Assembly: GCF_000699445.3 (NCBI RefSeq)
Contig: NC_067197.1
Location: 248,001 to 312,000 of the forward strand
DNA: 64,000 nucleotides
Direction of reading: 5' to 3'
Origin: Schistosoma haematobium
Lineage: Eukaryota > Platyhelminthes > Trematoda > Strigeidida > Schistosomatidae
In this document: positions 21,966-33,899 of the stretch, piece after piece
Numbering within the stretch: position 1 is the first letter of the stretch
Layout of the letters: each line of letters opens with the position of its first letter
Made by a program: the position numbers and the translations under genes
Notes under the pieces: model-generated
Database searches by the model: none
Told to the model about the DNA's origin: nothing
Seen by the model: only the letters and a program-made list of their open reading frames with translations

Positions 21966-23356
21966 ATAAGTACAAGCGTTCTATCAAAGCTGAACTTAGA
22001 TGAGAGAAAATCCATTACTCTTAATATTAATGGGCATCCATTTAGATTGCAAATAGATAATGCGTCAGACATTACCATTCTACATGGGTAGCACCCAATG
22101 TAGTCATCAAGAAGGCCTAAACATAGCCCTAGAACAACATTATTACTCTCTGCAAGCTTCTATAGACTTTTTCACTATGCTAAACGATGGGAAGTTCTTC
22201 ACAAAGCTGGTCCTTGATAATGGTCATTTACAGGCATAAGTGGCTGAATAATCGAGAGACCTACTTACCATTATTACTCATCGTGGTTTGTTTCAAAATA
22301 ATCGTCTACCATTTGGAGTAAAGACTGACCAATCTATTTTCTAGCAACTGATAAATACCATTCTATTGAGTATCCTGGGGGATCACAAGTCCCTTCCCAC
22401 AATTTCCATCTATAAATCAGGCATTCCAATTCATTCTGCAAACCGTCCCCAGTGTTGGACTTTGGCGATTTTGGGTTATAACCCCGACATTCAGTGTCGA
22501 CGCAGCCAAAATTTTAGTCAGTCAAATGCCTTGTTACAACCTATTAGTGAACATGCTACGGTAGAGGAAGATATGGTTATCGCCTTGCAGACTCTTACCT
22601 GACAACTCTCACTCGTGCTTTGCAGTTGTTAACATCAGAGGTACAAGCTGATTCCAGGAACGACTCAACCATTAGGAAAAGGATGAACCACGTCACCAGC
22701 AACTAACCTTCTACTGGTTTTGATGGTGACATGAAGTAACTTTACTATCGTCAAGATTCATTATGCGGCGTGGACGAATAGTTGGTGTTTGGAGAGTGGT
22801 GGTGCTAGAATCGCTACGATCAAAGGTGATGATGCAGTTTCATGTTGATCACCCTGGTGTGAAACGAATGAAGTTCAATACTCGAAGTTATGCTTGTTGG
22901 CCTCTTATGGACCAGCACATTATGGAGTTGGTAGGCAAATACACACAGTGTCAGTAAGCGGCGAACTTTAACGCTAAAGCACTTCATGTTTCATGGCCAC
23001 AGTTTAAGTATCCCTGGTTCAGGATTCATGTCGACTTCGCTGGCCAAATAAATGAAACTACTTATTTAGTCGTAGTCGATGAGTTTTCAAAATTGCCGGA
23101 AATCCTCCCCGTCATGCCACCAACGACAACCAAACCATCACAGTGTTTGACGGAAATTTTATCCCTAAACTGATTGCCTGATGTATTCGTAGCAGATACT
23201 GGCTAGCAGTTCACTTCAAGCCAGCTTCAAGAATTCTCCTGACCGCTGGCCATTAAACATTTCTACTCTGTCCCTCACCATCCATAGGCAAAAGGTCAGC
23301 AAGAAAGGTTTGTGGACACTTATGGAAGGGGACGCCAATCTAATTACTGCCGAAAT
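21966..23356 (+). mobile_element. Ty3/gypsy LTR retrotransposon remnant, left part (protease to integrase)
   Basis: Decayed pol in several frames. A protease-like segment 'PFRLQIDNASDITIL' lies at about 22030-22082 (the active site DTG/DTA has become DNA). Reverse-transcriptase pieces sit near 22180-22330 ('LFQNNRLPFGVK'). The integrase zinc finger is at 22760-22957 ('HVDHPGVKRMK', 'CWPLMDQHI', 'KYTQCQ'), and the integrase core start follows ('IHVDFAGQ', 'YLVVVDEFSK'). Many stops are present. The element continues at 24378 after an RTE insertion. No LTRs were found at its ends. Confidence 0.75.
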
Positions 23357-24366
23357 CAGTTTTTTGATTTCGGCGCATCCCAAACAATCATGCCAGAATG
23401 TTTGGGATGCGCTTCTCTCCCTCTAAATGCAAGTTGTTGCTTCAGGACTGGTCTGCGTCAACACCTGAACTAAGGATAGGGAGTGAAGTAGTCGAACGCG
23501 TTGACAACTTCACTTATCTTGGAAGTCTGATCAGCCCTAATGGGTTGGTGTCTGACGAAATCTTAGCACGGATTCGAAAAGCTCGTTTTGCTTTTGCCAA
23601 CTTACGTCACCTTTGGCGGAGGCGAGATATCCGTCTATCAATAAAAGAACGAGTATACTGCGCGGCAGTTCGTTCTGTTTTAATTTACGGCAGCGAAACA
23701 TGGCCCTTAAGAGTAGAAGACACCCGTAAGCTACTAGTATTTGACCACAGGTGCCTCAGAAATATTGCTGGCATCTGCTGGGATCACCGGGTAAGTAATA
23801 GTGAGGTTAGACGCAGGGTATTAGGGAATGATGGTAAATCAGTTGATGAGGTTATGAATCTTCATCGACTGAGATGGTTGGGCCACGTATTACGTATGCC
23901 TGAACACCGATTACCACGAAGTGCAATGCTAACCGGTGTAGGGGATGGTTGGAAGAAAGTTAGGGGCGGCCAAACCAAAACGTGGCATCAGTGCCTGAAG
24001 TCACTAACTTCTAGTCTGAGCCATGTTGGTAGATGCAGACTACTTGGTTGGGGTCCCCGTGACTTTCGTAACCAATGGTTGGAGACTCTTGGTGACATGG
24101 CTCAGAATCGATCACAATGGCGTCGGTGTATACACCCTGTCTTCCCTTAAACTAAGAGATTAAAATCACTTCATATCTTTCTTCCTACGAACTAATTCTT
24201 TCTTCCTATACTATATACTTATTGCAATCTTTCTCCTATATATTACCACCTTTGACCTAACCACTCCTATAAATCCGGTGTTCATCTTGTTGTGCCAATG
24301 AGGTATGGCAACCTGGACCGATGCACATATGTGCCTGGTCCTACGTTGTAGCTGACTGACTGACTG
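23357..24366 (+). mobile_element. RTE-type retrotransposon, family I, inserted in the gypsy remnant
   Basis: A 5'-truncated insertion. An open frame of 250 codons (23398-24150) covers the reverse-transcriptase thumb and C-terminal region ('MFGMRFSPSKCKLLLQDW', 'VRSVLIYGSETWPLRVEDT', '[17 protein letters not shown]', 'SHVGRCRLLGWGPRD'). Then comes a 3' UTR ending in (CTGA)n. It is the best preserved RTE copy in the window, but it lacks the endonuclease and catalytic palm. It is flanked by a direct repeat, ACTGCCGAAAT, at 23346-23356 and 24367-24377 (its first four bases also fit the CTGA tail). Its 5' junction has inverted repeats. Confidence 0.88.
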
Positions 24367-24377
24367 ACTGCCGAAAT

Positions 24378-24900
24378 TCATATTTGTTTATTGAACGACA
24401 CCAAGTGATACTTTACCAGAACAGCTGTCCTCAGAAGAGATGTTCACGGGAAGAAGGCTGAGGGCGATCTACAACACGATTCTCTCGAGAACCACATCAC
24501 CACGAACTAAGCCATAGGAGGTGAGAACGTACGAGGTTGGATGTCTGATGTTCGCTTGGGACTACAGACTAAACCATGGCCTCTGGACTGAAGAATGTGT
24601 GGTCAGAAGGCTAGGGAAAGTCATGTACGAGGTAGAGGTGGGAGTCGACAGGTGTGCTCGGCACCGAAATCAGTCACGGAAACAACTAGTTCCAGATCGC
24701 CTATCAAGGGAAGGAAATCTCCTACTCGAAATCCTGATAGATACCCTCAACCTACTCGCATTCCATACTCAAGAAGAAGTGAAGTAACGAATCAACTTGC
24801 GTTCCTAAAGGCGGCCGCTTCTATAACGGCGACAAGCGTTCAAGGTGCGAGTGAACTCCAAGAACATGCGCTCATCCTGTTGTTGTGTTGCTAACTTTGT
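24378..24900 (+). mobile_element. Ty3/gypsy remnant, right part (integrase C-terminus)
   Basis: Continuation of the element at 21966. It contains 'WDYRLNHGLWTEECVVRRLG' and 'KVMYEVEVGVDRCARHRNQ', the pattern of the integrase C-terminal region of gypsy elements ('DYR....W.....V.RRLG.VMYEV.V....W.RH.NQ'). Decayed, with frameshifts. The 3' LTR is not recognisable. Confidence 0.7.
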
Positions 24901-27900
24901 TCCGTTCACCGGTTTTAGGTGATATCGTAACCTCTTCATGGGTAACAAATCTTAAAGGTGTTGTTACTCACTAAGCGTTTTGAAAGACCAGTAAGGATGA
25001 GGAACTCGGACCCCAGCTTAGTAACCTTCGCTTCATCCTAAGTTGCCTTCACCACTATTGAGGTATATATATATATCCAATAGCTATTGTTTATTTGAAT
25101 CGATAAAGACGGACATAAGTGACTAGCTAATTAATACTCATGCTACCAGTGTCATTTAAACAGACTCTATTTTAGTCGTCTATTCTTCTTTTTTCACTGA
25201 CCACGGCCTGTGATTGAAGATTTTGATGGTGTTATGTTAATACCGTTAGATTTGTCTGTCTTATCAGGCCGTTAATTCCATCTCTTGAAGAACAACCTTC
25301 GTTAATCAAATAAATTCATTTGTTGTTGGTACTTCGGAAGAAGCTTACAAGTAACATTTATGTCGTAATAAATTGTTACCGTTTTGTTATTTAATATTCC
25401 GCTTTGTTGCGAGTGTCATTTTCACTGCTTTGCCTTATTCATAAACGGACGCTTTGACCAGCAATGTTGATATTTTTTGGTGTGTCATTAGTAACTGTGT
25501 TTACTACTATATTTTGAAAACGCTCTTTCACTAGGATCCACCACAAGCTCTGCTGTCATTAGTTTTTGGATTTTATTCATCACAATGGTGAAACAAAAAA
25601 TTATCGATGCATTTGTCCAGCTTTTCTAGATTCCCTGGATTCCCTGATGTGATAGCACTCTCTAGAGTCCAAACGGAATTTTTTGTTAAAGCGCTGGACT
25701 GAGGGTGTCGTGGGGCTGTAATTAGATTATAGCATTCAATATTAGTAAACCAGCTATTAAACCCTTTGTCTGTGAAGTGAGTTCAACTATCCGCTACTAA
25801 TGAACTGAGCATTCCCTCACGAATAAATGTCCCTCTCATGACCCTTTGAGTGAAATACCCGTAGAAAACATTTCTGGCCGTTCGAAATATGAATTAATAA
25901 TAACTAAAGCATAATATGAGTTTAGAAATAGGCCGCAGTAATCCACGTGAATACGCTGCGACGGTTCATAAGGTGCAGACCAAGAATTCCAAGAAGCGTT
26001 GTAAAAGAACAGCTTATATAAAAAAAGCAGGACAGTCTCTCGATTTTTGATTTATATCATGGCCAATCCCAGGCCACCAGCAGGTCTGATGAGCAAGTGA
26101 TTCATTTTCTTTGCACTCAGATGTATGGAATGAAGGTCATCTAATACTGCAGATCCGAGTGGAAAAGGAAGGACTACTCCGTCATTAAAAAACAAAATAC
26201 CTTCAGGATGTAGTGACACGTCTTATTTCGTTTTATAAAACTCACTAAATCTGTGGTTGCACTGAATATTCGAGCCTTTTTTCAATACATCTATGAAAAT
26301 TCCAAGATAGTTAGGAGCATCCTTCTCAAATTCTGCTATATCAACATGTAATGGTCAAATCATCGTGCAATCGAATTCGTTAGGTGGTCTTTTGAAGCGT
26401 GAATGAGGTGATGGAAAATCTGAACGTCGTGTGCTCTTAACCACTCATTGCTCAACAATGAAATAATAAGCACTCAACCCTTAATTACCATTCCTAGATC
26501 ATGGTAGCAGATAACTGGGAAAGTGACTTAGTTGAGTGGTAAATGAACGGCAACTCTTGATGATCAGTTACAGTATAGAATTTTACACTAAACAAGTACT
26601 TATGAAGCCATGTTGAAGCCGATATCCAGGTTAAAGCCCCTTGTTGGGTTTGAAAATATCCTTGTTTGCTCTTACCTTAACGTCTCGAAATGGAATTGAC
26701 AAGTTTCCCATTCTGTTCCGAAACCGTACCGAACCCCAACTGAGATGCATTCGTAATACGAATATAACTTTTAGCCGGCAAAAATGGTCTGAGGAAAACC
26801 TCACTATTACAAGTATAGAGTTTTTTAGTATATCACTGTGTCGTTGTTCCTATGCAAACTGTTTACTGGAAACAAAGTCTAAAGGTGTAGATTATGTTTT
26901 TGTAAAGTTAGGAATAAATCTGGAATAAAAGTGGGGAGCACCAAACCACGATCTGAATGCTGAGATGTTCATGGGTGATGATGCTTGAACCGATGGGGAT
27001 GCTTGTATGATTTAAATGCACATTCTCATGAGAAAACGATAAATTTATTCCAGAAATAAATGACTCTATGCTGCTAGTGTCAACGATAAATGAATGGCAG
27101 CGATAAAGATTTCATCCATCTGTACAAATCAGTCTGTCTTGATCCACCATCATAAAGTGTTTTAGTAGTAAATGACCTAGAACATTTACAAACTTTTTGT
27201 ACATGGGTATTGAATGATGTTACTTTAAAATAATCCATTATCAATCTCTTTAGTTTTTTGAAGGAACATAGGATTAGTTTGTCAGGATATGCAGGGTTTT
27301 ATAACGAACTACAAACTACTCTACTGATAGCAGTAATAAAATGTGCCGAAATTCTATCTTCCCTGAATTCATCTGAGAAACACTAACATCTTTCACTTAC
27401 CTAGATGACGCGTTGATGAGCAGTTTCCCCAAGTTACATAAATCTACTTAAACTACGTCGACGATGCAAATGTGAACTGATATAACGAAATATAATTATT
27501 CCCAACAAGTATCAAACTCCAACAAGACATAATCAGGAACTCAAACTTGAAGTACACACCATGAGATTGTCTTGCATCATTAAGATAGGTTAAACACAAC
27601 ACAGAATATTTGGCTGTACACTAAGGGCATTGGTTATTCACCACAGTACCGTTAGATTTTCGACTGTTGTTTCATTTGTCATTTTGAATTCTGGCTCCTG
27701 CAAAACAGACAATCGTCCTTTTGAATGAGTCCATTTAATTAAATTGACTGAATCTATATCTGCTGAGATGAGCACTTGATTTCCAGAGTGTTAGGAAGAT
27801 CCATTTCTTTGGACATTTGACTGTACTATTTAGAGATATGTCTTGAGCAGCACTCTGTTGCTGGGTTGTCAGGAGTACCTTAACGAACTGTCACGGCATT

Positions 27901-28977
27901 TCTGCATATTCTTCGTATTAATTACTTAACTTCATATAGTTTACCTCATAATTTTGTTGTAACAACAACAACTGTATCTGCTTCAGTAAACACTGTTCAA
28001 ATGCATATTGAGCTTCTTTTGTATGTTGTATCCATTTGTTCCGCACCATTCACACACGCTGCTTTCAACAGTATTTCACTTTGCCAAACAGAACATTTCG
28101 TCTATTAACAATCTTTTATTAAAATCAACTGAGGTCTTAATGTATTTTTCCCCAGATAAGGTCCGTTTGTATTAGTAAAGACATGGGTTTCTATAACTGT
28201 AATATAAACCGTTAACCAGGAGCTGGATACACTATGTGTATTTTTTCCCCAACAACAAAAGAACAAGTGTACATCACTAACAGAGATGATCTGTGTCAAA
28301 CGATTTGTGGCCTGCTCAGGTTAGATGGGGATGTCGTGACCAAACAGCCAACATTGAGAGCACACCTTACGATCAGCAACTAATTACCCTCTCATCGTCT
28401 TAAGGTTCTATGGCTCCTATGAAGAACGCATAACTTAAAGGACTTTATTACAGAAATTTATTGGTAAGAATAGGTAGGAGGAAGAGAACGGTCACCACAG
28501 CATAGGCCAGTGCATGGCGTACATTTAATTGGTGCGCGATGGTTGTTCTTGAACTTGACGAGGATCGGTGAACAGTTGAACATTCAACGACTCGATAGTA
28601 GAATGATTTGTCCATGGTCCAGCCATATTTCACTGATCATACAGATCTGTAACGACATTTTGTGTCGATTGATGCTAAGTCTTATTGCAACTCGATGTTG
28701 TAGAAAGTCTGGTCTAATCTTTGTCAGTGGTTTAGGTTGTAGTGGCATTAGACACTAGCTACACGACCATTGAAAGCGAGCATTTAATTACCAAAAACAC
28801 TTATATTCAACAATTGACACTGGGAGATGGTTGTCCATGAAAAGGATCCTGTGTTGAGAAATATAAAAAGGTTTCCACTTTTAAGAATAATTTTCCTTGA
28901 AGTATCGTAAGGTTTAGAAACATCACTAGTAAACATACTTGGTGTGATGTGCGTGTTAAAATCTCTCAACTGTGCCT
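24901..28977. other. Intergenic, mostly unrecognised degenerate sequence
   Basis: No host exon could be supported. Base composition is less AT-rich than in the introns, which suggests old transposable-element DNA, but I could not assign families. A (TA)n run lies near 25062-25074. Open frames here are short and do not match known proteins. Confidence 0.4.
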
Positions 28978-29181
28978 TCAGTACTGAGAGAAGTTGCGCA
29001 CGTTGAAGTTATCTTCCGTTTCACAGAACCAGGCTTCGAGATTATCGGGCCAGAATGGCATGCGTCGAGAGGTGGGAGGCGATAGAGTCTTAAAATCAAG
29101 CAGCTTCGGTACTTTTTCCGTCATAAGGGAGATAAGATATACAAATAGGCGAAAAAATATCCGGAAATGTAGGCACAACAA
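28978..29181 (-). mobile_element. Possible LTR-retrotransposon Gag fragment
   Basis: The minus-strand frame contains 'PFWPDNLEAWFCETEDNFN', resembling the N-terminal Gag motif (PF.PDN...WF...E..F) of schistosome gypsy-type elements. Only about 40 residues support this. Confidence 0.45.
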
Positions 29182-29589
29182 TAATCAATTGGTTGGGTGT
29201 TGTGTTCAACACAAAGAACAAACTCAGAACTTATCGTGTGATGTACCAGATCACGTTGGTCACACTACTAAAGATGCCACGAGTAGTTGGAATTTGACAA
29301 TGTTATTACACTGGGCACCTTTGTAACCAAAGAATACCAATCCAGTCAAATCAAAGGTCAGAAGTGAAGGGTTTTCATGATATATTTGGAAGATTGTCGA
29401 TATATCGAGAAGCAGTTGGTTTAAGCTGGATGGCAGTTATAAGGAATGATTAGCACGTGGTAACTACTTGTGATCTGGTGGGGGGGTGTGATCGATCATA
29501 TTCAGCTAAGATGCGTCCAGTAAAACTAATAAGGTCAGCATCAACGTCAAAGACTCACAAAACTATTTTGTAGATACATTTATCGCTTC

Positions 29590-29960
29590 AGTCATCTCCC
29601 ATGTGAATGTCCAATGAATAACAGCATCCTTGACACTTCTAGGCATCCCCTTAAGTACCCACGTAAGCCCATTCCCGATACAAACCTTAGTAGTAATACA
29701 CAGAATCTGAAGACCCAGCATTACAGAATAGGCTGAAGGCACATCTTTTACAAATTCTGGAATTCGCCGCAAGTTGAGCTCGTCCAAGCAACACACTTAA
29801 GGACAAAGGACAGTATCTCATCACGATTTACTAATGGTTTTCCCCTTTATCATTAAGCATACCGAGTCTGTCATCTGGAGACGTCAGTGATCCACTGTTA
29901 CCAGATACGGCAGCCCGTTAAGCGAAAGCTCCTCCTTTCCGTCCAGAACCATATGGAATC
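29590..29960 (+). mobile_element. CR1-type 3' end (family C)
   Basis: The plus strand encodes fragments such as 'FWNSPQVELVQAT' and ends with an untranslated tail containing 'cccgttaagcgaaagctcct' and 'catttgaatc'. The same end occurs on the minus strand at 35745-36135 and 38966-39320. Decayed. Confidence 0.6.
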
Positions 29961-30107
29961 ATTTGAATCAAACAGCTGGTGAAAATTTCGCACATCAATT
30001 ACCGTACACGTAGATTTCCCATTTCATTACAGGAGAGAATTCATTGTTTATATCAAAATCCAGGCAATCTTTAGGTCTCCTTTCTTCATAAGATAAGAGA
30101 ATCTTCA

Positions 30108-30497
30108 GATACTGAACCAAACGCTAGGTTTGAACACGATCTCAATCATATTAAGAAATCATTAAGTAAACTACTCCCAGATACAGTTCCAGGAGTTAGT
30201 ATTTGTAAGCTTTACAGAATAGGAAAAAAGGTGAATTCCGAAAGTCCTCAGAAAAACCGCCTCTTGAAGGTTACATTCACCACGGTTGAAGAAAGGAACC
30301 TGATTCTAGGCAATTCACGTAAACTGATTGGATCCAGAATATACGTCCGTGAGGATCTCATCCTAGCTGATCGTATTAAAAGGCGAGCTGCAGAAGCGGA
30401 AATAAATGAGCGTCGCCAAAACGGTGAAAGAAACCTCGTTCTTAAGGGTTTTCAAATAGTAAAAAATCCGAGCAAAACGATCCCTAAGCCACTCTGA
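30108..30497 (+). pseudogene. ORF1 C-terminal part of CR1 element A
   Basis: Reads 'RFEHDLNHIKKSLSKLLPD', 'NRLLKVTFTTVEERNLILG', 'REDLILADRIKRRAAEAEI', then stop at 30495. It aligns with ORF1 of element B ('IRHAHDLEKLGEYTRSILPD', 'SCRLLKVILGSEKQRDLLL', 'LEDRIKRKKALAKLE'). It is probably the nucleic-acid-binding part of ORF1p. The N-terminal zinc-finger part is absent. Confidence 0.7.
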
Positions 30498-30526
30498 GTG
30501 GTAAGGGAAAGCTTTCCACAGACTTA

Positions 30527-33500
30527 AAGGTATGCTACACAAATGCTCGCAGCCTCCTAAATAAAATGGCGGAGCTCAAGTTAGTGGTGGATAAAGAAAA
30601 ACCGGACGTTATCGCTGTCTCGGAAACTTGGTTAACGTCAGAAGTATTAGATAGTGAAATCCACTTGATTGGTTTTTTAACCAGTAGGGCTGATAGATTA
30701 AACCGTAGGGGAGGCGGGATTATTCTGTACACGAAAAGTACCCTAACCATAAAATTAGCTGAGACAGTAGCACATGTTTCACGGATATGTGAACTGGTGC
30801 AATGTAAGCTGAAATATCGACAGCAAGATATTGAATTAGTTGTAGTATATCGCAGTCCAGAATATGTAGCAGATGATTTTATCCTAAGTAAACTTAAGTC
30901 TTGGTGTAACAACGGTAAGAGCCTTATAGTAGGCGACTTTAATGCACAATATATAAACTGGGTTAACTTAGAAGTAGGGTCGTCGATAACGTCGTTAGGT
31001 TGCAAACTGTTAGAAACCTCGATTGGATTAGCATTATTCCAACACATCAGAAATCCCACAAGATACGACTTAAGAAACTCTTCTTCTCTTTTAGATTTAG
31101 TCTTCACACACGGTGATGACGTTGGTAATATGACTTTCCTCTCACCACTAGGAAGAAGGGACCATGCAGTCATCTTATTCAAATTCATGGCTGAGATTGC
31201 CTGTCAATCAATTGCGCCGGCCCGTCCTAACATATGGAAGGCAGACATAAAGGCAATCAACTCCACAGCATCGGCTGAAAACTGGGAAATTGACTCCGTA
31301 CAAGAGGCATGGACTCTATTCAGGCAGTTATACAATCGGGTAAATCAACCATACATACCCTGGACTGTCCCAAAGAAAATGAAGCACGGACATCCCTGGA
31401 TAGGGCGGGATATTCGACGCTTACTAAGACAAAAGAAGAAATGCTGGGATGGTGCCATCCGCCTTGGCACAGCAGGTACGATGGAACGCTACAGATCGAT
31501 AAGAAACGAGTGTATAACTAAAATTCGGGAAGCGCAAAGAAAATATGAAATGCAGCTGACACAATCTGCACTCAAGCAGCCCAAGAGGATATTCTCGTAC
31601 ATAAACTACAGAACAAGGATTCATCATTAGATTCCCAACCTAATTAAAGTAGGAAGTGAATCTGGAATGATAGAGGAAGATCAGGAAGAAGCTGAGGTTA
31701 TGGCTGACTATTTTGGGGCAGTTTTCACTCAGGAACCTCCTCTAGAGAAAGAACCAGACCCAATTACAGAGTCAACAAACCAGCTGCTCACCGTGGACTT
31801 CGACCAAAACGATGTGCTTAAGTCTCTTAGCACCCTAAGCATGGAGAAGTCAACAGGACCAGATGAACTACACCCTAAAATCTTGAGACATATTGCCCAA
31901 TATATCGCAGTCCAACTGACTGTGATATTCAAAATGTCACTTGACCAAGGTGTGTTACCTATGGACTGGAAGGACGCAATCGTCACTCCGATACATAAAA
32001 CATGTCCACGACAAGTTCCATCGAATTACAGACCCGTAAGCCTCACCAGTGTTGTGGCTGAAGTAATGGAAAGAATAGTCAAACGGACTATAATCGCATT
32101 TATGGAAGCCAACAACTTGCCAAACATGGAACAACGTGGTTTTAGAAAGGGTCCACCTTGTACAACGAACCTCCTTATAGCAAGGGAGTCCTGGATTAAT
32201 GCGTTAGACAACGGAAACTCAGTGGATGTTGTCTACGTTGTAAGATCCATTTGGAATATTTTGTGTGCTTGTGAAAATCCCTTCATGTGCATACTTGCTC
32301 TTTGTTCCTATTGATCCCTTTAGTTGTACATTGTTAGTTTTTGATTACACTTGAATTGTTAATATTTGTATTTTATTATAGTTTTTATTTTTACTACACT
32401 TTCACTAATTCCCCATAGTTCTTCCCGAACTGCACTTATGTTGTTTTACTTTATACTCAGTCTTGGCGGCAGCCATATTGGTTTGTTCCTCCTTTTGATT
32501 GCTTTACCTGTGTTGACTGGAATTGTGCATTTCGGTTGTTAATTGAGGCACTCTTCCAGAATTGAAAATACTCTGTGTTATAGAGTGACTAATTATTACC
32601 TTTTGAACGAATCTGTACATGGTCTATCCAGACAGGATAGAATAACATTTATTTGTTGTGATTGATTTGATCAATTGAACAATTATTGGTTGGATAGCTG
32701 AGTGGTCATATTTGTTTAGGTAATAATGTACACTTAAATTTATGATAAATTATAGAACCGTCATCTTACCCAATTACTTTGTTTTGGTTTCAAACGGGCG
32801 AGGGCGCGTATCTAACTCATCCAGACAGCTGTCCTTCACTCCAAACCGTAGTTTGGATCTTACAACATAGATTTCAGCAAGGCTTTTGACAAGGTGCCAC
32901 TTAATAGACTGCTATTAAAGTTGACAAACCTTGGTATTGCCGGACCTCTTTTAAAATGGATTAAGGATTTCCTAGTAGGTCGTGGACAGAAAGTAGGAGT
33001 AAATTCCAAGTGCTCCATCTGGAGACCAGTACTTGGTAAGGTAACTCAAGGTTCCGTCCTAGGTCCTTTACTTTTTATGACGTATGCTAATGATCTTCCA
33101 GGTATAGTACAGTCTCCAGTGTTATTATACGCTGACGATGTAGAAATCTTGACGAGTAATAACTGAAGACAAAGACTCATGTGCTCTTCGAGCGGACTTA
33201 AATAACATGACAAACTGGTCTAAAGAGTGGCTGATGCCTATCAACGCGGCAAAGTGTGTCTACATAAACTTGGATGATTCAAAGGTTATTAGTTACAACA
33301 TAGTGGATGTGCCATTACCCGTAGTCCGGTCTCATGAGGATCTAGGGGTGACATTGAGTAATGATCTTAAGACGACAGCCCATTGCCGGGATGTCGCAGC
33401 CAAGGGGTTTCGAACCCTCTGGGCTTTAAAAAGGTCATTCATTCAGTTAGATACTACCATGTTCACCACAGTATACACATCCTTAATGGGGACTAAGATT

Positions 33501-33870
33501 GAGAATTGCGTTCAGGCTGCAAGCCCCTGTTTAAAAGGTGGCTTGGATATCCTAGAAGAAGTACAAAGGGCAGATACCCTTGCAATTCCAGAACTCCGGA
33601 GTTCATCATACAAAAAGCGGCTTGAAAAATTGAACCTCTTTACTCTGTCCCATCGCAGACTAAGGGGAGATCTAATTTTGATGTACAGAATACTGAGAAA
33701 TGATTTTGGGCCCAACTTATTCTCTCTTTTTCTTCCCACTAGATCAGGACATCTCAGAGGACATAGCAAAGCCAAGGACGAACAAAATAGCCGCGGTATA
33801 CAGGTTTTCACACCGAGTCAATAATGTTTGGAACCTGCTGCCCGAAGCAGTGGTGTCCGCACCTTCAATT
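30527..33870 (+). pseudogene. ORF2 of CR1 element A (endonuclease/reverse transcriptase)
   Basis: Endonuclease domain at 30533-31190: 'CYTNARSLLNKMAELKL', 'PDVIAVSETWLTSE', 'LIVGDFNA'. The usual SDH of the active site reads RDH. Reverse transcriptase: 'GPDELHPKILRHIA', 'NYRPVSLTSVVAEVMERIV', 'QRGFRKGPPCTTNLL', then after the LTR 'DFSKAFDKVPLNRLLLKL' and the catalytic 'LLYADDVEIL'. Disabling changes are a TAG at 31627-31629, the solo LTR at 32239-32864, and frameshifts near 33165 and 33775. Not functional. Confidence 0.85.
32235..32868. mobile_element. Solo LTR, 626 bp (32239-32864), with 4-bp target duplication
   Basis: The insertion starts TGTAAGATCCA and ends TGGATCTTACA: TG...CA ends with an 11-bp terminal inverted repeat. 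It is flanked by ACGT (32235-32238) and ACAT (32865-32868), a 4-bp target-site duplication with one mismatch. Removing it with one copy of the duplication restores the reverse-transcriptase frame exactly (...VVY[V/I]DFSKAFDK...). No internal retrotransposon domain remains, so it is best read as a solo LTR. Orientation and family are unknown. Confidence 0.85.
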
Positions 33871-33899
33871 CAGTCTTCAGTCTTCAGTAATAAGGATAG

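Larger units (their letters stand above)
30108..33874 (+). mobile_element. CR1-type non-LTR retrotransposon A (SR1-like), broken
   Basis: Carries the end of ORF1 (30108-30497) and most of ORF2 (about 30527-33870, endonuclease plus reverse transcriptase). It is interrupted by a solo LTR at 32239-32864 and ends where element B begins in opposite orientation, so B probably inserted into A's 3' end. The related element B differs clearly in protein sequence, so A and B are different families or old lineages. Confidence 0.85.

Noticed and set aside
30535..31188. 217-codon minus-strand open frame
   Set aside because: It is antisense to the CR1-A endonuclease, which has clear motifs on the plus strand.
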